From: a virus
Virus record (IMG/VR): IMGVR_UViG_3300028592_000082
Coordinates: 1-22,930 of that record
Strand: one strand, 5' to 3'
DNA length: 22,930 nt
Below, piece by piece: positions 1 to 6,657 of the stretch. The notes under the pieces are model-generated. The model ran no database searches. It worked only from the letters and a program-made list of their open reading frames with translations, and was not told the origin of the DNA. The position numbers and the translations under genes are program-made. Every line of letters starts with the position of its first letter. The first letter of the stretch is position 1.

Positions 1-682
1 AGTTGGCGGTGAACTTCACGTCGGCATCCATGTCTGACTTGTCCACGATCCAGGTCAGGTAGCCACGGTCGGTCTGGGCTACCTCCTTGAAGCTCTTGCC
101 GCGGTATTTGCCGAAGTTCATCCTCGGCAGGAAACCGGGCTCCTTGCTGATCTCGATCAGGCGCTCGACGGGACGAAGATCGAGGAGCTTCTGGAATATG
201 TGCGCCGTCACATAGGCGTCGGGCAGGGCGCGGTGCGGCGGCATAGCCAGAGCCGGGTCGAGATCGAGACCCAGCCAGTAACGTAGGGTCTGGTTGTTGT
301 GGCCCGGCGCTTCCGGCCATGCCCGATAGGCGCACTTCAGAGTGCAAATCCACGGCTGCGGCCGCTTTGAGTAGAAGTGCTGCTCGAAGGCGGCGTTATG
401 CGCGACATAGATGTCGTCTTCCGCCAGACCGCCGGCCAAGGTCTTCGTCATCTCGACGTGGCCCGGCGCATCCACGAAGTCAGCGGCCAAGAAGTGATGG
501 ACCGCCGATGTCTCAGGCGGAATCTCGCCCATGGGCTTGCGAAGGCCCTGCCGGGCGCTGCCATCGATGATGAAGCGTCCAGCCAGGTCGACGTCGACAA
601 AGCCATATTCGATGATTTCGGCGGCTTCGTTTTCGGGGAAACCCGTCGTTTCGAAATCCAATACGCGAGCAATGGTGGCCAT
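1..682 (-). CDS. DnaQ/ExoX-like 3'-5' exonuclease (partial, C-terminus off the window)
   Basis: About 227 residues are readable before the window edge. The N-terminus has the DEDDh exonuclease motifs: ExoI 'VLDFETTGF' (Asp and Glu metal ligands near residue 10), ExoII 'AHNAAFEQHF' (Glu where many members have Asp) and ExoIII 'HRALPDAYVTAHIF' (His and Asp). After residue ~195, 'MNFGKYRGKSFKEV' followed by 'YLTWIVDKSDMDADVK' resembles the DUF3820 module at the C-terminus of ExoX-like phage nucleases. The likely role is 3'-end resection or proofreading in phage recombination and repair. The ATG shares one base with the TAA of the recT-like gene, so it is translationally coupled and the last visible gene of the leftward operon. 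Family confident; exact substrate not known. Confidence 0.85.
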   Translation of the reverse strand, partial: MATIARVLDFETTGFPENEAAEIIEYGFVDVDLAGRFIIDGSARQGLRKPMGEIPPETSAVHHFLAADFVDAPGHVEMTKTLAGGLAEDDIYVAHNAAFEQHFYSKRPQPWICTLKCAYRAWPEAPGHNNQTLRYWLGLDLDPALAMPPHRALPDAYVTAHIFQKLLDLRPVERLIEISKEPGFLPRMNFGKYRGKSFKEVAQTDRGYLTWIVDKSDMDADVKFTAN

Positions 683-1704
683 TATGCGTCTCCATCGGTG
701 GGAAGGTCGCCAAGGAAGTCATCATCAGCCGGCGGAGCCTTGGATTTCACCACTACGCCAGAGGCGGTGACGATCTCGTCGTAGCTGGCGGCTATAATGC
801 TGTGGCCGCGCGGCTGTCCCTTCTTGCCGTGCAGATCGTCGGGGATGACGAGTGCTCCGGAAAGATTGGTGGAGAAGCCTTCGGGCAGTACTCCCATCTT
901 GAGGGCGGCAGCGGTCTCGTCTGCGCTGTTCCAGTCGACGAACGACGGGTCCAACGGCTCCTCTACGGTGACTGTAGACGGGACTTCCTCCAGCGCTTCA
1001 CCGTCTGCGCCCAATGGCTGTTCTTGGGCCTCCTGAGCCTCGCCGAGCGCCCCTTCAACGGACTGAGCGCTGAAGCCGCCGCCGTTGTTCTGCAGCCGAG
1101 CCGCCAGCCCAGTTCCTGCCGGCGGCGTCACGTCTTTGATCTGCTCCGCTTCGTCCCGATCATAGACGCCGAGAATGACTTCCGGGCAGTGACGACGGGC
1201 CCATGAGCGGGCGGCGAAATAGCCGAGCTGCTGCTTCGGGTCGGACTTCCAGAGCGGGGAGTTCTTGACTGTGATGCTGCCGATGGTCGGCGTCTCATAA
1301 ACGCATTCGGTGTCATCCAGGGTGCCGGTGACGCGGCACATAAGGGTGCTGCCCTCGCCCTCGTACTCATAGCGCAACCGGCCCTTGATGCCGGAACGGG
1401 TATTGACCACGGCGGCGATCAACTGCGCCTCATAGGCAATCGTGCCGCTCACGGAATAGGACTTCGATGCTACGGCAAATGGATTCATCTGCCAGTCGAG
1501 CGCCTGAAGCGCCACGGCCATGCAGGCGCCGGGATTGCCCCGCAAGTGCTTGGGAAGGGCGATGTCCGCCCGGCTCATGAGGTCGGCAAACTTGACCACC
1601 TCACCAAGGTTCTGCGGCGCAATGCGCGATCCGCTTCCTTCTCGCGCCATGCCGACCGAGGCCAGTGACGTGTTCTGCTGATTTTGGGGTGCCAACTGGT
1701 TCAC
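682..1704 (-). CDS. recT: RecT-family single-strand annealing protein
   Basis: 340 residues. Recognised from RecT-type segments: 'LPKHLRGNPGACMAVALQAL', 'MNPFAVASKSYSVSGTIAYE' with the following 'AQLIAAVVNTRSGIKGRLRY', and 'SPLWKSDPKQQLGYFAARSW' near residues 150-170. The C-terminal third is acidic and Pro/Glu-rich and looks like a flexible tail. RecT proteins anneal complementary single strands exposed by a partner exonuclease, which here is the gene immediately upstream. The start is GTG, overlapping the upstream TGA (GTGA), so the two are coupled. The RecE-like/RecT pair plus the exonuclease downstream forms a complete phage recombination cassette. The name is by family resemblance. Confidence 0.9.
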   Translation of the reverse strand: MNQLAPQNQQNTSLASVGMAREGSGSRIAPQNLGEVVKFADLMSRADIALPKHLRGNPGACMAVALQALDWQMNPFAVASKSYSVSGTIAYEAQLIAAVVNTRSGIKGRLRYEYEGEGSTLMCRVTGTLDDTECVYETPTIGSITVKNSPLWKSDPKQQLGYFAARSWARRHCPEVILGVYDRDEAEQIKDVTPPAGTGLAARLQNNGGGFSAQSVEGALGEAQEAQEQPLGADGEALEEVPSTVTVEEPLDPSFVDWNSADETAAALKMGVLPEGFSTNLSGALVIPDDLHGKKGQPRGHSIIAASYDEIVTASGVVVKSKAPPADDDFLGDLPTDGDA

Positions 1705-2678
1705 TGCGCAAACTCCGCTTCAAGGGTGTCGAGGTGTCGGTCGAGGGCTTCGCGACCATAGGAGGGAAGGGAAAGGCGCTGGGCATCGGCCTGACGGGCC
1801 GTTGGCCCCGGCCATACACCGGTCGCGAGGCAGCGTTCGAAGATGGACAGGGCGGCCATGGTGGCGCGTTCGCCCAGCACGATATCGGCGTCGTCCAGCG
1901 TCTTGATCGCGACGGAATGGACATTCGTTGTGTCCACAAAGACCAGGTGGAAGCCCTCCATGTCCCGGCCCAGCACTCGCTTGGCGGCCATGCCGATGAC
2001 GGCGCCCTGAACGTGGTAGCCGTGATCGAGGACCGTGTTGGCGAGGCTGTGATCGGTGACGCCGGACACGCCGCGGGGTGATACCGTCTTTAGGTCCGCG
2101 AAGTCGTTGCTGTCACCCGGAATGGCGTCGGGACGAGCCTTCACCCAGACGTCGCCAACCTTGAAGATCAGCGAGCGTTCGATCTCGCCCGACAGCACGC
2201 CGCCTTGGGCGACGAGCGGGGTATTGGCGAGACCGCAGTTCGTCATGCCCTTCTGCCACGGCAGTAAGCCTGCCATGCCCTTGATCTTCTCGATCTGGGC
2301 AGGCGTCAGGACGGTGCGCCCAGCATCAGCCTGCACCTTCAGCCACTCGATGCAGGACTTGTTGTTGCCGTTCCAGACGCGCCCGTCCGGCGCTTCTTCA
2401 GGGCGCAAGATGAAGTGCTTGCCGAAGTCGCGCTCGCCCAGCAGCAAGTGGTGAGCGGCGCGGCCCAGGATAAACGCTTCCTTGTCGTCTTCTTCGACGC
2501 GGTGCGGGTTAAGCGATGACGTGCGCCAGTACTCAGCCGGGCTCCGTAGCAGCGCGCGGATGCCGCTCGAGCTGATCGACGGTCCGTCGCAGCATTGCTG
2601 GTGATACCACTCGATAGGCGTGTCATAGACGCCAGGCTCAGTGATAATCTCGCCGGGTTCGACAGTGACGACCATCAT
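1701..2678 (-). CDS. RecE-like PD-(D/E)XK exonuclease (DUF3799 type)
   Basis: 325 residues. The N-terminal half has the 'ISSSGIRALLRSPAEYW' and 'AFILGRAAHHLLLGE' segments typical of phage RecE-like/DUF3799 nucleases. The catalytic core is readable as 'VWVKARPDAI' (Asp184) followed by 'FADLKTV' (Asp195, Lys197), then 'HGYHVQGAVIGMA' with the expected Q-motif. This should be the 5'-3' double-strand exonuclease that makes the tails used by RecT. The ATG at 2678 overlaps the previous gene's TGA (ATGA); a second ATG follows directly, so the exact start is uncertain by one codon. The usual genomic partner (recT) lies directly downstream. Confidence 0.85.
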   Translation of the reverse strand: MMVVTVEPGEIITEPGVYDTPIEWYHQQCCDGPSISSSGIRALLRSPAEYWRTSSLNPHRVEEDDKEAFILGRAAHHLLLGERDFGKHFILRPEEAPDGRVWNGNNKSCIEWLKVQADAGRTVLTPAQIEKIKGMAGLLPWQKGMTNCGLANTPLVAQGGVLSGEIERSLIFKVGDVWVKARPDAIPGDSNDFADLKTVSPRGVSGVTDHSLANTVLDHGYHVQGAVIGMAAKRVLGRDMEGFHLVFVDTTNVHSVAIKTLDDADIVLGERATMAALSIFERCLATGVWPGPTARQADAQRLSLPSYGREALDRHLDTLEAEFAQ

Positions 2679-3022
2679 TCCGCAGCCCTCATCACTTCGA
2701 CATCGACGCCCTCGACAGCCGCCATCGCGACATCGTCGGTCGGCTCTTCGATGGGATCGGCGAAATAGCCCAGAGCGTTCGACACGTCGGCCAGACGGCT
2801 CGCCGCATCGGCAAGGATGGGCGCTGGGTCGCCTCCCGACATCTGGGCGCCCTTGGCATAGGCAAGGGTCTCATGGAGCTTCCGGGAACAATCCAGGGCG
2901 AGCTGCAAATCCTTCATGGCGGGGTCCTTCATGGTGATGCGCTCAGCGCCGCAGACGAGGGCGGTGAAGCTCTTGATGGGGTTGAAGGGGGATTGGCCGA
3001 TGGCTTGGGCGATGCGGGTCAT
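2675..3022 (-). CDS. Small phage protein of unknown function
   Basis: 115 residues, mostly helical in appearance ('LALDCSRKLHETLAYAKGAQ', 'DAASRLADVSNALGYF') with an acidic C-terminal tail. No catalytic motif, membrane segment or signal peptide is seen. It starts with an ATGA overlap on the upstream gene and ends with an ATGA overlap on the RecE-like gene. It therefore belongs to the recombination operon and may be an accessory or host-modulating factor, but no function can be assigned. Confidence 0.75.
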   Translation of the reverse strand: MTRIAQAIGQSPFNPIKSFTALVCGAERITMKDPAMKDLQLALDCSRKLHETLAYAKGAQMSGGDPAPILADAASRLADVSNALGYFADPIEEPTDDVAMAAVEGVDVEVMRAAE

Positions 3023-3270
3023 GACCGGCCCTCGGCCTTGGTGATCAGCTCGCCGAGATAGTCGAGGTCGATGACGGAGCCGAGATCAGCGCCTTGGAGC
3101 GCGGCCGTGGCTTCGCGAAGGGCAGAGGCCATGTCCTGAACCAGGTCGGCCAGCGCGCCGATGTCCTTCTGCGCGTCTTCGACGAAATACATCATCTGGG
3201 CCTTGGAGCCGGATGCGACTTCGTTGGCGCTGCAAGCCTCATAGGTGGCGACGGTGTGACGGAGCTTCAT
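3019..3270 (-). CDS. Small acidic phage protein of unknown function
   Basis: 83 residues starting 'MKLRHTVATYEACSANEVAS'. The frame stays open upstream to 3483, but that part overlaps the neighbouring gene and reads as an out-of-frame shadow rich in Arg and Ser. The ATG at 3270, four bases after the upstream stop, is therefore the likely start. The centre ('DIGALADLVQDMASALREAT') looks helical and acidic. It ends in an ATGA overlap with the next gene. Unrecognised. Confidence 0.7.
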   Translation of the reverse strand: MKLRHTVATYEACSANEVASGSKAQMMYFVEDAQKDIGALADLVQDMASALREATAALQGADLGSVIDLDYLGELITKAEGRS

Positions 3271-3274
3271 GGTC

Positions 3275-3694
3275 TCACTCCGCTGCCATAGCCGGCACGC
3301 CATCGAGCGCATCGGCAATATTCCGAAGCTGGCCGGGAATGACGCCGAGCGCTTCCATGGCCTCGCCGAACCGAGCGAGGTCGGCGCGGATCTTGGCTTC
3401 CCATTCATCGTCGGACACATCGCCCTCGGGGCGCATGAACGGAGGAATGCCCTGACCAGCGAACTCGATCTTCTCGCCAGCATCGACGTGGAAGATCACC
3501 TCCTCGTCGCCGGTCCATTCAACGCTGCCATCGCTTTCAATGAAGCGGGCCGTGACAGCGTAGTGGCCGTCATGATCGTAGTCACAGGACACAACCTCGG
3601 CAGCGCCGCCGAAGGGGCCGAAATCTCCGCCCTTGCGCCAGATGGAAACTCCCGACGCAAGACGTTCGATGCTGATGAAGGTGGGCAGAGACAT
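3275..3694 (-). CDS. Unknown protein, first gene of the leftward (PL) operon
   Basis: 139 residues beginning 'MSLPTFISIERLASG'. An in-frame ATG four codons upstream (3706) has no ribosome site, whereas GGAG lies six bases before the ATG at 3694, so the inner start is chosen. The first half is rich in Gly, Asp and beta-prone residues ('GGDFGPFGG', 'SCDYDHDGHYAVTARF', 'EEVIFHVDAG'); the second half is helical. It is the first gene after the operator-controlled promoter at 3757-3785, with a leader of roughly 55 bases. It should therefore be made immediately on induction or infection, the slot where phages often place host-takeover or anti-defence proteins. No family recognised. Confidence 0.75.
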   Translation of the reverse strand: MSLPTFISIERLASGVSIWRKGGDFGPFGGAAEVVSCDYDHDGHYAVTARFIESDGSVEWTGDEEVIFHVDAGEKIEFAGQGIPPFMRPEGDVSDDEWEAKIRADLARFGEAMEALGVIPGQLRNIADALDGVPAMAAE

Positions 3695-3756
3695 GGATGG
3701 CTCCATCGGTTCTGAGCAGATCGGCCAAGTGGCTTCTTCGTGCTGCTGATGGAGCG

Positions 3757-3785
3757 AACGTAATGCGGATCAAAATCCGCGTCAA
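3757..3785 (-). promoter_or_regulatory. Leftward early promoter (PL-like)
   Basis: On the minus strand TTGACG (3785-3780) is followed by a 17-base spacer and TACGTT (3762-3757), a good -35 with a partial -10. The spacer is filled by one operator palindrome (3765-3780), so repressor binding would block RNA polymerase directly. The first coding start downstream is 3694. Confidence 0.65.
3765..3780. promoter_or_regulatory. Repressor operator, site in PL
   Basis: GCGGATCAAAATCCGC: 6-bp inverted arms (GCGGAT/ATCCGC) around a 4-base centre, inside the PL spacer. It is closely related to the sites at 3793-3808 and 5921-5936. The obvious binder is the S24 repressor encoded between the two operator regions; this is inferred from the layout. 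Confidence 0.75.
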
Positions 3786-3792
3786 CAGAAAA

Positions 3793-3808
3793 GCGGAATG
3801 AAATCCGC
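3793..3808. promoter_or_regulatory. Repressor operator, site upstream of PL
   Basis: GCGGAATGAAATCCGC lies just upstream of the PL -35 element. Its 16 bases are identical to the operator in the rightward promoter at 5921-5936, about 2.1 kb away. Two sites 28 bp apart (start to start) suggest cooperative repressor binding. Confidence 0.75.
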
Positions 3809-3892
3809 ACAATGTTCTTGACGAACCTTTCCTGCGCGCGCATACACGCGGTTATGGAGTAAGATGTCGTGGTTGAGGGGATATCACGGCAA

Positions 3893-4037
3893 GAACCGAA
3901 GCATCGGTTCTATCGGCCCGGACAGCGAGGCAGCCGCGCCTAGCGGCGCTGCCTCAGGTTCAGCGGTTCAATCACACCGAACTATCCAGGCACTGGATGT
4001 ATCAATAGGGCAATACGCGCGAGGCCTTGCAGGCCTC
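3893..4037. terminator. Cluster of three hairpins between the immunity operon and PL
   Basis: Three inverted repeats lie in the gap between the end of the immunity operon (4043) and PL. They are GAGGCC-5-GGCCTC (4021-4037), GAGGCAGC...GCTGCCTC (3927-3934 with 3948-3955) and GAACCGA-4-TCGGTTC (3893-3910). The first begins six bases past the stop of the 85-aa gene. None has a clear T-run, so termination is inferred from position and strong GC stems. No gene is seen in the 3850-4042 gap. Confidence 0.45.
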
Positions 4038-4042
4038 CCGGC

Positions 4043-4300
4043 CTATTCCATATCCGGCACATCGCCTTCCTGAAACAGGATCACCGGATCCCCAAATTCG
4101 CCATTGGTGAGATCGGCAGAGCGCCACCAGGCTATCGCGCCGACATATTTGCCCGACGACCAGAGAATGCGCGCCTGCTGCTTCGCTGCAGATTCGGACT
4201 GCGCCTCGCGGGCCTCGAAAGCGGGCTGCAGCTCGCCTTCCTCGTCGCGAACGAAAGCCAGATAGACGATGAGCTTGGTGGGCTTCGGTTGCTCGCTCAT
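4043..4300 (-). CDS. 85-aa phage protein of unknown function, last gene of the immunity operon
   Basis: 85 residues starting 'MSEQPKPTKLIVYLAFVRDE' and ending 'PVILFQEGDVPDME'. The pattern (PKPTKL...LAFxRDEEGEL...A...E..A...AR.L......GVIAW.R.AD...GE.G.P..LF..G..PD.E) is one I associate with a widespread small protein of rhizobial phages with no assigned function. There is no membrane segment. It overlaps the XRE gene's TGA (ATGA), so it should be expressed in the lysogen together with the repressor. Confidence 0.75.
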   Translation of the reverse strand: MSEQPKPTKLIVYLAFVRDEEGELQPAFEAREAQSESAAKQQARILWSSGKYVGAIAWWRSADLTNGEFGDPVILFQEGDVPDME

Positions 4301-4749
4301 TCGGGCCTCAGGTGTTTCTCGATCAGTTCTCGGGCCATATCCATAACCCGGCCAAGGCCCGGCGTGGCATCTGCCGGCGCCTGTTGCTGTTCCAGCAGGA
4401 GGAGGGCGGTTTCGTATAGCTCAACCGTCTCCTCGCCCGTCAGGAGGTCCTTGTCGTGCAGGGTTTGCACCAGGGCAGCGAGAATCGCGGAGCTGGACAG
4501 CGTGACGGCGGCGATGGTTTCCGCCGGCCCATCGTCATCCTCTTCGACGTAGGGACCGATCAGCAGCCAGACCGGGTCACATCCGAAGATCTGGGCATAA
4601 TGCTGGGCCTGCTCTGTGGTGAAAGCGTTCTGCCCGTTCTCGTGTGCCCGGTAGGATGACTCTGAGATGCCCGCGGCCGCAGCCGCTTTCGAGGCCGACT
4701 TGAAGCCAGCCATTAGCCGCGCCTGTCGAAGGCGGTCACCGGGTGTCAT
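4297..4749 (-). CDS. XRE-family transcriptional regulator
   Basis: 150 residues. Residues ~1-62 form an XRE helix-turn-helix: 'PGDRLRQARLMAGFKSASKA', then 'AAAAGISESSYRAHENGQNA' and 'AQHYAQIFGCDPVWLLIG'. The rest is a helical acidic tail (residues 65-150) that may be for oligomerisation; there is no S24 peptidase domain. It sits third in the operon headed by the S24 repressor, with ATGA overlaps on both sides, so it is a second regulator made in lysogeny. It might tune the repressor's own promoter, PR, or a cargo promoter; its target cannot be read from sequence. Confidence 0.85.
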   Translation of the reverse strand: MTPGDRLRQARLMAGFKSASKAAAAAGISESSYRAHENGQNAFTTEQAQHYAQIFGCDPVWLLIGPYVEEDDDGPAETIAAVTLSSSAILAALVQTLHDKDLLTGEETVELYETALLLLEQQQAPADATPGLGRVMDMARELIEKHLRPE

Positions 4750-5090
4750 TGAGAGCCGGGAAGCGGAATGCCGGCCGGCGCCTCTCGCTCATCAACCACG
4801 AGACGGATGGAAACGGGTCCAGCCTCAGAGCCTACATAGGGGGAGCAAGAGATTACCGCCCGATAAGCACCCCGCGCCAAGTCGTAGCCCAGCTCGTTGT
4901 CCGGCGAATAACCGGTGATCTCTGCCTTCGAGACGCTGCCGTCGGTTGCCAGGACGATGTCGATCTGGACCTCAGCGCCGATGCCCATTTGCGACGGCAT
5001 GACGTTCCAGCACTTCTGCACGTCGCTCGGCTCCAGGGCCATTGCAGGTCCGGAGAGCGCGCATAGCGACACGAAAATCAAACGCTTCAT
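4746..5090 (-). CDS. Periplasmic TolA C-terminal-domain-like protein
   Basis: 114 residues. 'MKRLIFVSLCALSGPAMA' is a short Sec signal with a probable cut after AMA (residue 18) and no lipobox. The mature part reads like the TolA domain III/TonB C-terminal fold. It has 'VQKCWNVMP' (Cys27), the strand pattern 'VQIDIVLATDGSVSKAEITG', helix 'DLARGAYRAVISCSPY' (Cys82) and 'GPVSIRLVV'. The paired CW...CxPY cysteines are the TolA hallmark and probably form a disulfide. The membrane anchor and long helical domain of a true TolA are absent, so this is a free domain. It lies between the repressor and the XRE gene with ATGA overlaps, so it should be produced in the lysogen. Superinfection or bacteriocin exclusion is an inference. 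Confidence 0.75.
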   Translation of the reverse strand: MKRLIFVSLCALSGPAMALEPSDVQKCWNVMPSQMGIGAEVQIDIVLATDGSVSKAEITGYSPDNELGYDLARGAYRAVISCSPYVGSEAGPVSIRLVVDEREAPAGIPLPGSQ

Positions 5091-5863
5091 CGTCCAGGCC
5101 TTCTCCGGAGATTGGCGTAGGCAGTCAGCACCACGCCGATGATTTTGACTTCTTCGCCGTCACCATTCACCGAGTGGTCATGTTGGACGACAATAGGGGT
5201 GTGATCCCGATTGCTGCTGACGGGGCGTAGCTCATACCGGTCCCGGAAGAAATGCACTTCCTTGACGGTCAGTTCTCGCTCGGAGCCCTGGTAACGAACC
5301 CGCTCGACGATCACGAGATCCCCGGTGACGATGTCGCCATAGGTGTCGATGTAGTCAGCTGCATCGGCGCCAACCACCCACATGCCGTCGAGGATGCCCG
5401 CCTCGTCCATCGAGTCGCCCAGCGACCGCCAGACGTATTGGCGGACCCGGTTGTACTGGGGGACCATCAGCACGTAGTCGGGCACTTCGTCGGGGTCTTG
5501 ATTGAAATACTCGTCGACGGCCAGGAACTTTCCCGCCTGCACGTTGCCGGCATAAGGGGGCTTTGCGCCTTCATGGAGCACGCCAGGGCCCTCCAGATGG
5601 CCATCGCCATCCGGCAGTTCCTCGGGGCCCACTTCATCGGTCAGCCAGGAGGCTGTTGTTTGCAGCACCTTTGCCAAGGCACGGATCGTGTCCATGCGCG
5701 GGCTAAACGGCTCGTGCTTCTTGGCCTTGTCGTAGATTTTTCTAATGGCGTCGCGCTTGCCCTCGCCCATCGCTTTTTCGGACGCGGCCGAGGGCGAAAG
5801 CTTAAGCTTTTCAAGGCGCCGCTCGATGCGGCCTGCAAGGGTGTGAGGATCAAATTCCGACAT
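5087..5863 (-). CDS. S24-family (LexA/CI-type) phage repressor
   Basis: 258 residues starting 'MSEFDPHTLAGRIERRLEKL'. The open frame extends to 6046, but that part would run through PR and its operator, so the ATG at 5863 is chosen although its ribosome site is weak. Residues ~8-75 form an XRE-like DNA-binding domain ending 'LAKVLQTTASWLTDE'. 'GNVQAGKFLAVDEY' contains the Ala110-Gly111 self-cleavage site. The peptidase domain carries Ser151 ('SLGDSMDE') and Lys201 ('LTVKEVHF'). The enzyme therefore looks intact, and RecA-stimulated self-cleavage is expected to induce the phage. First gene of a four-gene leftward operon set between two operator regions, as with lambda cI. Confidence 0.92.
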   Translation of the reverse strand: MSEFDPHTLAGRIERRLEKLKLSPSAASEKAMGEGKRDAIRKIYDKAKKHEPFSPRMDTIRALAKVLQTTASWLTDEVGPEELPDGDGHLEGPGVLHEGAKPPYAGNVQAGKFLAVDEYFNQDPDEVPDYVLMVPQYNRVRQYVWRSLGDSMDEAGILDGMWVVGADAADYIDTYGDIVTGDLVIVERVRYQGSERELTVKEVHFFRDRYELRPVSSNRDHTPIVVQHDHSVNGDGEEVKIIGVVLTAYANLRRRPGR

Positions 5864-5912
5864 GCCGCACCGTAACCCGTCCGCGCATTCCGCAAAATCG
5901 GATAGAAAGCCG

Positions 5913-5942
5913 TTGACAATGCGGAATGAAATCCGCATGAAT
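5913..5942 (+). promoter_or_regulatory. Rightward early promoter (PR-like)
   Basis: TTGACA (5913-5918) is a perfect -35. The best -10 is a weak ATGAAT (5937-5942) at 18 bases, or CATGAA at 17. The operator palindrome fills the spacer, the same arrangement as in PL. The first coding start downstream is 5992. A 5-bp hairpin (5959-5972) lies in the leader. The repressor's own leftward promoter must lie in the same 5864-5960 stretch but no convincing elements were found. Confidence 0.65.
5921..5936. promoter_or_regulatory. Repressor operator in PR
   Basis: GCGGAATGAAATCCGC, extended to a 20-bp dyad ATGCGGA-6-TCCGCAT (5919-5938). It is identical over 16 bases to the operator at 3793-3808. It lies between the -35 and -10 of PR and just upstream of the repressor start, so it can both block PR and feed back on repressor expression. 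Confidence 0.8.
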
Positions 5943-5991
5943 AGTGGCAACGGACGAATTCGATTTGTCGAACTAGCGGGATAACCCAGGA

Positions 5992-6246
5992 ATGCTGCCA
6001 CTGACCGAGCAACTGTCCATCGTCGCCCAGGCTTACGCCAAAGCAACTGGCACGTCGTTGGCCACGGTCAGCACGAAGCTCTTCAACGGGGGCGGTCGCC
6101 TGACGGCCATTATCGGCGGCGGCGATCTCAACACCCGGAATTTCGAGAAGGCTATGGGTTGGTTTTCGGACAATTGGCCGGAAGCACTCGAATGGCCTTC
6201 GCATGTGCCTCGACCGGCACCGTCTGAACTGGCCGCAGCCAGCTAA
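5992..6246 (+). CDS. Small protein in the Cro position
   Basis: 84 residues ('MLPLTEQLSIVAQAYAKATG', then 'SLATVSTKLFNGGGRLTAII'). It is the first gene under PR and opposite the repressor, the slot usually held by Cro. The stretch 'AYAKATGTSLATVSTKLF' has the helix-turn-helix-like spacing of a small DNA-binding protein, but I cannot confirm the fold. AGGA abuts the ATG with no spacing, an unusual ribosome site. It is followed by a 78-base gap (6247-6324) with nothing recognisable. Cro-like function is inferred from position only. Confidence 0.7.
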   Translation: MLPLTEQLSIVAQAYAKATGTSLATVSTKLFNGGGRLTAIIGGGDLNTRNFEKAMGWFSDNWPEALEWPSHVPRPAPSELAAAS

Positions 6247-6324
6247 CCACCGATTTCAACATCACCAAGCCTCCGAGCGCATGGAGCGCCGACGGCCTGT
6301 CTATGCACCACAGGATGATCTGAA

Positions 6325-6657
6325 GTGTCAGAAAAGATCGAAGCCAGCGCAGAACTTCAGGTCGTTCGTACAGAGCGCGGGTTTGCCAGTGCCGAATTCA
6401 CCGACCTCTACGGTGTAAAGTGCTCGGTCCAGAAGTCGTCGCTTGCCACCGAAGAAGCTATCTGGATTGGCGCGAACGAAATCGGCCTGAAGCACTTCAA
6501 GACTTTTGAAGGCTGGTTGGATGTTCCGACGCCTCACAGCGTCGATGAACACTGGAGCGCCAACACCCGCATGCACCTGTCCCGCGAACAGGTCGCGGCG
6601 CTTCTGCCGATGCTTACTCGATTTGTCGAGACGGGCGAGATCGAGGCGCGGTCATGA
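6325..6657 (+). CDS. Conserved phage protein of unknown function
   Basis: 110 residues beginning with GTG, with AGGA nine bases before it. It reads 'GFASAEFTDLYGVKCSVQKS', 'IWIGANEIGL' and 'NTRMHLSREQVAALLPMLTR' with 'FVETGEI'. I recognise this as a very common small phage protein, usually annotated hypothetical and found in early regions. It looks like a compact alpha/beta fold with no catalytic motif. The TGA overlaps the next ATG (ATGA). Confidence 0.8.
   Translation: MSEKIEASAELQVVRTERGFASAEFTDLYGVKCSVQKSSLATEEAIWIGANEIGLKHFKTFEGWLDVPTPHSVDEHWSANTRMHLSREQVAALLPMLTRFVETGEIEARS

Noticed and set aside
3864-4073. Plus-strand 69-aa frame in the gap left of the immunity operon
   Set aside because: It runs through three hairpins and has low-complexity Ser/Ala/Gly content; no ribosome site.
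4763-4770. GCGGAATG resembling a repressor half-site
   Set aside because: It lies inside coding sequence without the second arm; likely chance.
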